Positions 30,101-32,582 of a DNA stretch of 32,582 nt are shown here, one piece after another. Location of the stretch: assembly GCF_003254275.1 (NCBI RefSeq), contig NZ_QKZK01000027.1, positions 18,289 to 50,870 of the forward strand, written 5' to 3'. A model generated the notes under the pieces. It was not told the DNA's origin, made no database searches, and worked only from the letters and a program-made list of their open reading frames with translations. The translations under genes were made by a program, and so were the position numbers. Position 1 is the first letter of the stretch, and the number at the start of each line of letters is the position of its first letter. The DNA comes from Breznakibacter xylanolyticus. Lineage in GTDB: Bacteria > Bacteroidota > Bacteroidia > Bacteroidales > Marinilabiliaceae.

Positions 30101-32582
30101 TAATTCGATAATCAGCATTTTTATCAAATACAGGATTAAATTGTACCTGATCAGGTGTTCCATCCAAATCAGAATCATAATTAGGAGCCGTAACAACCCA
30201 TTCATCACCCAATTGGAGATCAGTATTATTTGCATCTACGATGACATAAGTGATATCCACTTGAGGATTGGTGATGGTGATCAACGCTCCATCATCACAA
30301 CCGATTCCTTGAACGAAATCCACATTAAGTGTTTTATCAGGAAGTGGGCGAACAGGATTAATTACAATGTCAGTTGCATAAATAATGTCACACAACGTGG
30401 TAGTATTGATCGCATGAACGCGATAAGTCCCGGGTTGGTCATAAGAAAACACGCCACTGGCAGAGGCTGGAATCACAACCAGTCCATTTTCGTCAAGCAA
30501 TTCATATTCCACACCATTTTCTGGCACAAATGTGAATGATGCGTAACTTCCTTCACAGAAGTCAAGAGGTTCAGTCGGAAGTAATACAGGCACAGGAAGC
30601 AGATCCATTGAAATAATATATTCATCTGTTTCACTTGAGCATCCAACAATTGGATCCTGGGCAACAACAGTATATGAACCTGCATCAACGACTTTGTCCG
30701 TAAATGTAAAGACAGCATTATCATCATCAACGATACCGATAAAAGTTTGTCCAGTAGAAATGCCATTACGATAAAGAGTATAAATGTAATCTAATTGCTG
30801 TCCGGCAACAGATACTGTTACACCATTAGATCCCTTACAGAAGTGACCGGCATTGGTTGCTGATAACGTAAATACTTTAGGAGTCTGTATTTGCTTCACA
30901 GTAACAGCTCCGTTCATCCATTTAGGACATCCAGGAAACTGAGCATAAATTTTATAAGTTCCTTCCGCATCGTGATGGCCAAATGAAAGCACACCACCAG
31001 TTCCGATTATCGAAGAACCAACGATAGAACCATTCATCGTCAAAAAGTATTCAACTCCCAAATCAGAATCAGATAAACTAATCGCAACACCTACATCACC
31101 TTGGCAATATAGACCATCGGTGCGATCAGAAACTACATAATAAGCAGTACCTGGAACATCAATCCTTAGTTCACCGTTCATAAACATACCACAGGTATTT
31201 AGATTCTCCCATCTTCCATAAATGGTATATGAGCCACCAAATTCAGTTGAACCAAATGAAATAATTCCATTAACATCAGCATCATCACTGGTTCGTTCTA
31301 CCCCACTTGGAGAATTATCAATATAAAGCTCATAAATAACACCAGACTCAGAACCATCTAATGTAATTTCATAACCAGCTCCGTTGTTACAATCAGTTTT
31401 CACCTCATTTGGTGACATATTAAACTGAATAGGATTATCATAAAGCTTAATTACAGTCTCACCAATGTTAACCTTGGGTGCAGATGGAACAGATAAATAA
31501 TAACCAACAACACGATATGTATTATCTCCTACAGTTGTATTTTTAACATTAGTCCATAATACTCTTGTGCCATCAAGGACACCAACTCCTAATTCCATTC
31601 CATCATCAACTCTGATTAACTCATAAGTAACCATTGGCTGAGGATCTTTGACATAAATAGACACCCCATTTTCACCAATACAATATGCATTAGGATTGGC
31701 TGTAACTATTTTAGATTCAATTTCAGCCAATACACTCATGGTCAGCGAAGCCGTATTTTCACAACCATTGGCGTCACGAACAGTCACGGTCACAATGTCA
31801 CCGGCAATCAGTGTACTTGAGTCGAATGTATCGTCGGTTGAGAATGCCTGATCTATACCAGGTGTAGAATTGACATCGAACTGATATTCCACCCCTCCGG
31901 TACCTGTAAAGGTCACCGTCATGCCGTTAATCACCTCGATACCCGGGCTGGCAGAGATGCCTGCAAGCGGCAGCGGGTTTACCGTCATGTTGATCTCGTT
32001 CGAAAGCATCGCGCAACCGGTGGCACTGTTGGTCACCAGCACGGTCACCGGGTTAACGATGTCCGATGAATTGATGGTAAAGCTGTTTCCGGTGGTTCCG
32101 GCCACAGGCACACCATTCATCAAGAACTGGAATGTATCGCCAAAATCGGTGGCAGCTTCAAAAGTCACAGCCTCATTGGCACAAACCGGATTGCTGCTTG
32201 TGGCAGACAATGAGAGTGTAGAGGTTGGAAGGGGATTTACAGTCATGGTAGGACCGGTCACAATGTCGGAAGTACATCCTTGAACGCTGCGAGATTGCAC
32301 ATACACCACCTGACCGTTGTTCGCTGAAGTGTAAGTGTAGTCAAACGTATTCTGAGCACTCCAGTCCTGAACCGGCGTGGTGGTATTGTCCACAAAGAAA
32401 CGATATTCAACGGCATCCGTTCCGGTGGCAGTCAGGATTAAATTGCTACCATCGCACACCGAGTTGGCAGGGGCAACAAAAGAGGCTGTGGGTTTAATGA
32501 CTTGTAATTGAATGGGTGTTGCCACTCCAGGACAATCCGTCAAGCCACTCTTGAATCCAATCACACTGATAATCGGGTTGGG
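27120..32582 (-). CDS. Giant T9SS-secreted adhesin with gliding-motility C-terminal (type B) sorting domain, 5' partial
   Basis: 1820 codons are visible and the frame stays open to the window edge, so the N-terminus is missing; the GTG at 32564 is not a real start. The C-terminal ~120 residues (27120 to about 27490) form the gliding-motility-associated sorting domain (IPNAFSPNDDDYNDTF, VYNRWGSLVYKS, LPNGTYFYIF, YNGFVELKR), the type B signal for T9SS export and surface attachment. Before it lies a cadherin/Ig-like piece (about 27510-27890, ending ATITIMVGN). The rest is an array of about 13 divergent modules of 90-100 residues (about 27900-31700), each starting C-x-G-x-x-G-V and carrying a second Cys near its end, then Ig-like units rich in Thr, Ser and Asn (31700-32582). 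It probably forms a long surface fibre for adhesion or gliding. PorP/SprF, PorE-like and SPOR-like genes follow in the same operon. Confidence 0.92.
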   Translation of the reverse strand, partial: PNPIISVIGFKSGLTDCPGVATPIQLQVIKPTASFVAPANSVCDGSNLILTATGTDAVEYRFFVDNTTTPVQDWSAQNTFDYTYTSANNGQVVYVQSRSVQGCTSDIVTGPTMTVNPLPTSTLSLSATSSNPVCANEAVTFEAATDFGDTFQFLMNGVPVAGTTGNSFTINSSDIVNPVTVLVTNSATGCAMLSNEINMTVNPLPLAGISASPGIEVINGMTVTFTGTGGVEYQFDVNSTPGIDQAFSTDDTFDSSTLIAGDIVTVTVRDANGCENTASLTMSVLAEIESKIVTANPNAYCIGENGVSIYVKDPQPMVTYELIRVDDGMELGVGVLDGTRVLWTNVKNTTVGDNTYRVVGYYLSVPSAPKVNIGETVIKLYDNPIQFNMSPNEVKTDCNNGAGYEITLDGSESGVIYELYIDNSPSGVERTSDDADVNGIISFGSTEFGGSYTIYGRWENLNTCGMFMNGELRIDVPGTAYYVVSDRTDGLYCQGDVGVAISLSDSDLGVEYFLTMNGSIVGSSIIGTGGVLSFGHHDAEGTYKIYAQFPGCPKWMNGAVTVKQIQTPKVFTLSATNAGHFCKGSNGVTVSVAGQQLDYIYTLYRNGISTGQTFIGIVDDDNAVFTFTDKVVDAGSYTVVAQDPIVGCSSETDEYIISMDLLPVPVLLPTEPLDFCEGSYASFTFVPENGVEYELLDENGLVVIPASASGVFSYDQPGTYRVHAINTTTLCDIIYATDIVINPVRPLPDKTLNVDFVQGIGCDDGALITITNPQVDITYVIVDANNTDLQLGDEWVVTAPNYDSDLDGTPDQVQFNPVFDKNADYRIKAISEYGCESILDDGPIHVDVPGTVKKQQVVLPETMCMGDGGVKITLENSEPGVTYTLYFIENGNRIFKQDAVSIGGILEFKEPVYSEGIWSIEGVDKNATIQCPNLMIPSEFEIRFNPLPISYKLDANSGIYCDPAEAKIVLENSEYGIEYYLMRKMANGLYDFVEKQMGNNLSGGIQSLSFTPKKDDDGAVIDGTYMVYAKNPETGCTSNMENIVEVEQRNAPGAFSIQSVDECSADGMLTVEMTGFEAGVTYTVTNDANPPVVVFEGEVANSAFTKLPTGNYSAVASWNGQCASDPVTFAVNAPVSPATPVATISSNSICGSSEVVSITEPAPISDLYYGVERSDDGAATWTINKPMQLSDGTPIEWNDINDGTITNSTFRVVVSNYAGGECGVPSKEMSLSVLPQPIAAPVKVEETTNCTADGKVAILIQGNEAGVIYTVTDNKNADAVVYSGLITSSADADDWYVLTRVETGNYKISANWATNMSCGIDLNTALPVEAPSQPTAPAITINGNSFAHEVCGDAGTVLIQFKEGSYDPTLYYSLSRKESNGTITTTLPAINDGSGWDVSVGASTGDIYWVNAFTDASNTSCVSNNSNTVLFTQGIAPSGTTIWAQDLGYCIGEKGVQIGVLNPDLNEVVYRLVRVISEVDGVITFEHVEYLMTNSSDFTKYQYTLDNDPNYPSTAYLPFKNYVQAGVYAVFASYPYGDCSSFVEMNNRLLVFEKDVSDCSKLTAIDDFMFLNGEDVSRSINVFYDAETATDLDIRNPDIDFYNTEVEAPNLEFVLLDAACYEDQECKASRKDKRGNDDPFFGSVSLNKKTGEFIYTKVFGFYGTETIEYIVRNLDFPDSRVDTATITIMVGNKDFHDKGTLLIPNAFSPNDDDYNDTFIITGNVDFDEENNDKPINISDNNVFSSLEVYNRWGSLVYKSKGGRYGDEKAWWDGKGNAGAMVSIGSDLPNGTYFYIFKVSYNKTNGTPKTQHYNGFVELKR

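Noticed and set aside
32562-32564. GTG as the start of the giant adhesin
   Set aside because: The frame continues open to the last base of the window with adhesin-like residues (PNPIISV), so the true start is outside.

Overview
The window looks like chromosomal DNA of a Bacteroidota bacterium, probably Bacteroidales/Marinilabiliales-like. The evidence is a type IX secretion (T9SS)/gliding cluster (giant adhesin with a gliding-motility C-terminal sorting domain, PorP/SprF, PorE-like OmpA protein), a DUF5723-like outer-membrane protein, Bacteroidota-type promoters (TTTG-N20-TAnnTTTG) and no Shine-Dalgarno signals. No phage, plasmid, CRISPR or complete transposase gene was seen. The left edge falls inside a repeated element and the right edge inside a repeat-rich gene, so the window may be a whole contig broken at repeats.

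Layout. 1-3155: end of a MITE-like repeat, then a stand-alone SF2 DEAH helicase with an unusual hydrophobic C-terminal part. 3156-3771: repeats, including a complete 316-bp MITE-like element. 3772-6043: XRE-cupin regulator followed by an AMP-forming acyl-CoA synthetase (two-gene operon). 6044-6750: duplicated hairpin-rich intergenic repeats. 6751-10890 (minus): TPR protein with signal peptide and a Pif1/RecD2-like helicase fused to TPRs. 10891-11874: further non-coding repeats. 11875-13563 (minus): secreted M23 metallopeptidase. 13771-14078: promoter, two identical tRNA-Arg(ACG) genes and a terminator. 14366-20008: operon of a PorE-like OmpA protein, a lipoprotein and a DUF5723-like protein, ending in a terminator. 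20082-20354: a non-coding transcription unit with its own promoter, long rod-like fold and terminator, a candidate 6S-like RNA. 20759-22105 (minus): YihY/BrkB membrane protein. 22106-22909: nested repeats including a second full MITE with a perfect 8-bp target duplication. 22910-23274 (minus): RNase P RNA. 23316-32582 (minus): T9SS-related operon of adhesin (5' end missing), PorP/SprF, PorE-like OmpA protein and tandem SPOR-like protein, closed by a terminator.

How the parts fit. Two envelope modules, each with a TPR/PD40/OmpA protein, sit about 4 kb apart on opposite strands. The right-hand one has the known logic of a type B T9SS cargo (adhesin) next to its dedicated PorP/SprF partner and a peptidoglycan-binding periplasmic protein. 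The left-hand one pairs a similar OmpA protein with a lipoprotein and a beta-barrel-like protein of unknown job. The most notable items are the unassigned structured RNA, the MITE family with a nested insertion and a related copy that appears to lack it, the paired-cysteine tandem modules of the adhesin, and the two atypical helicases.
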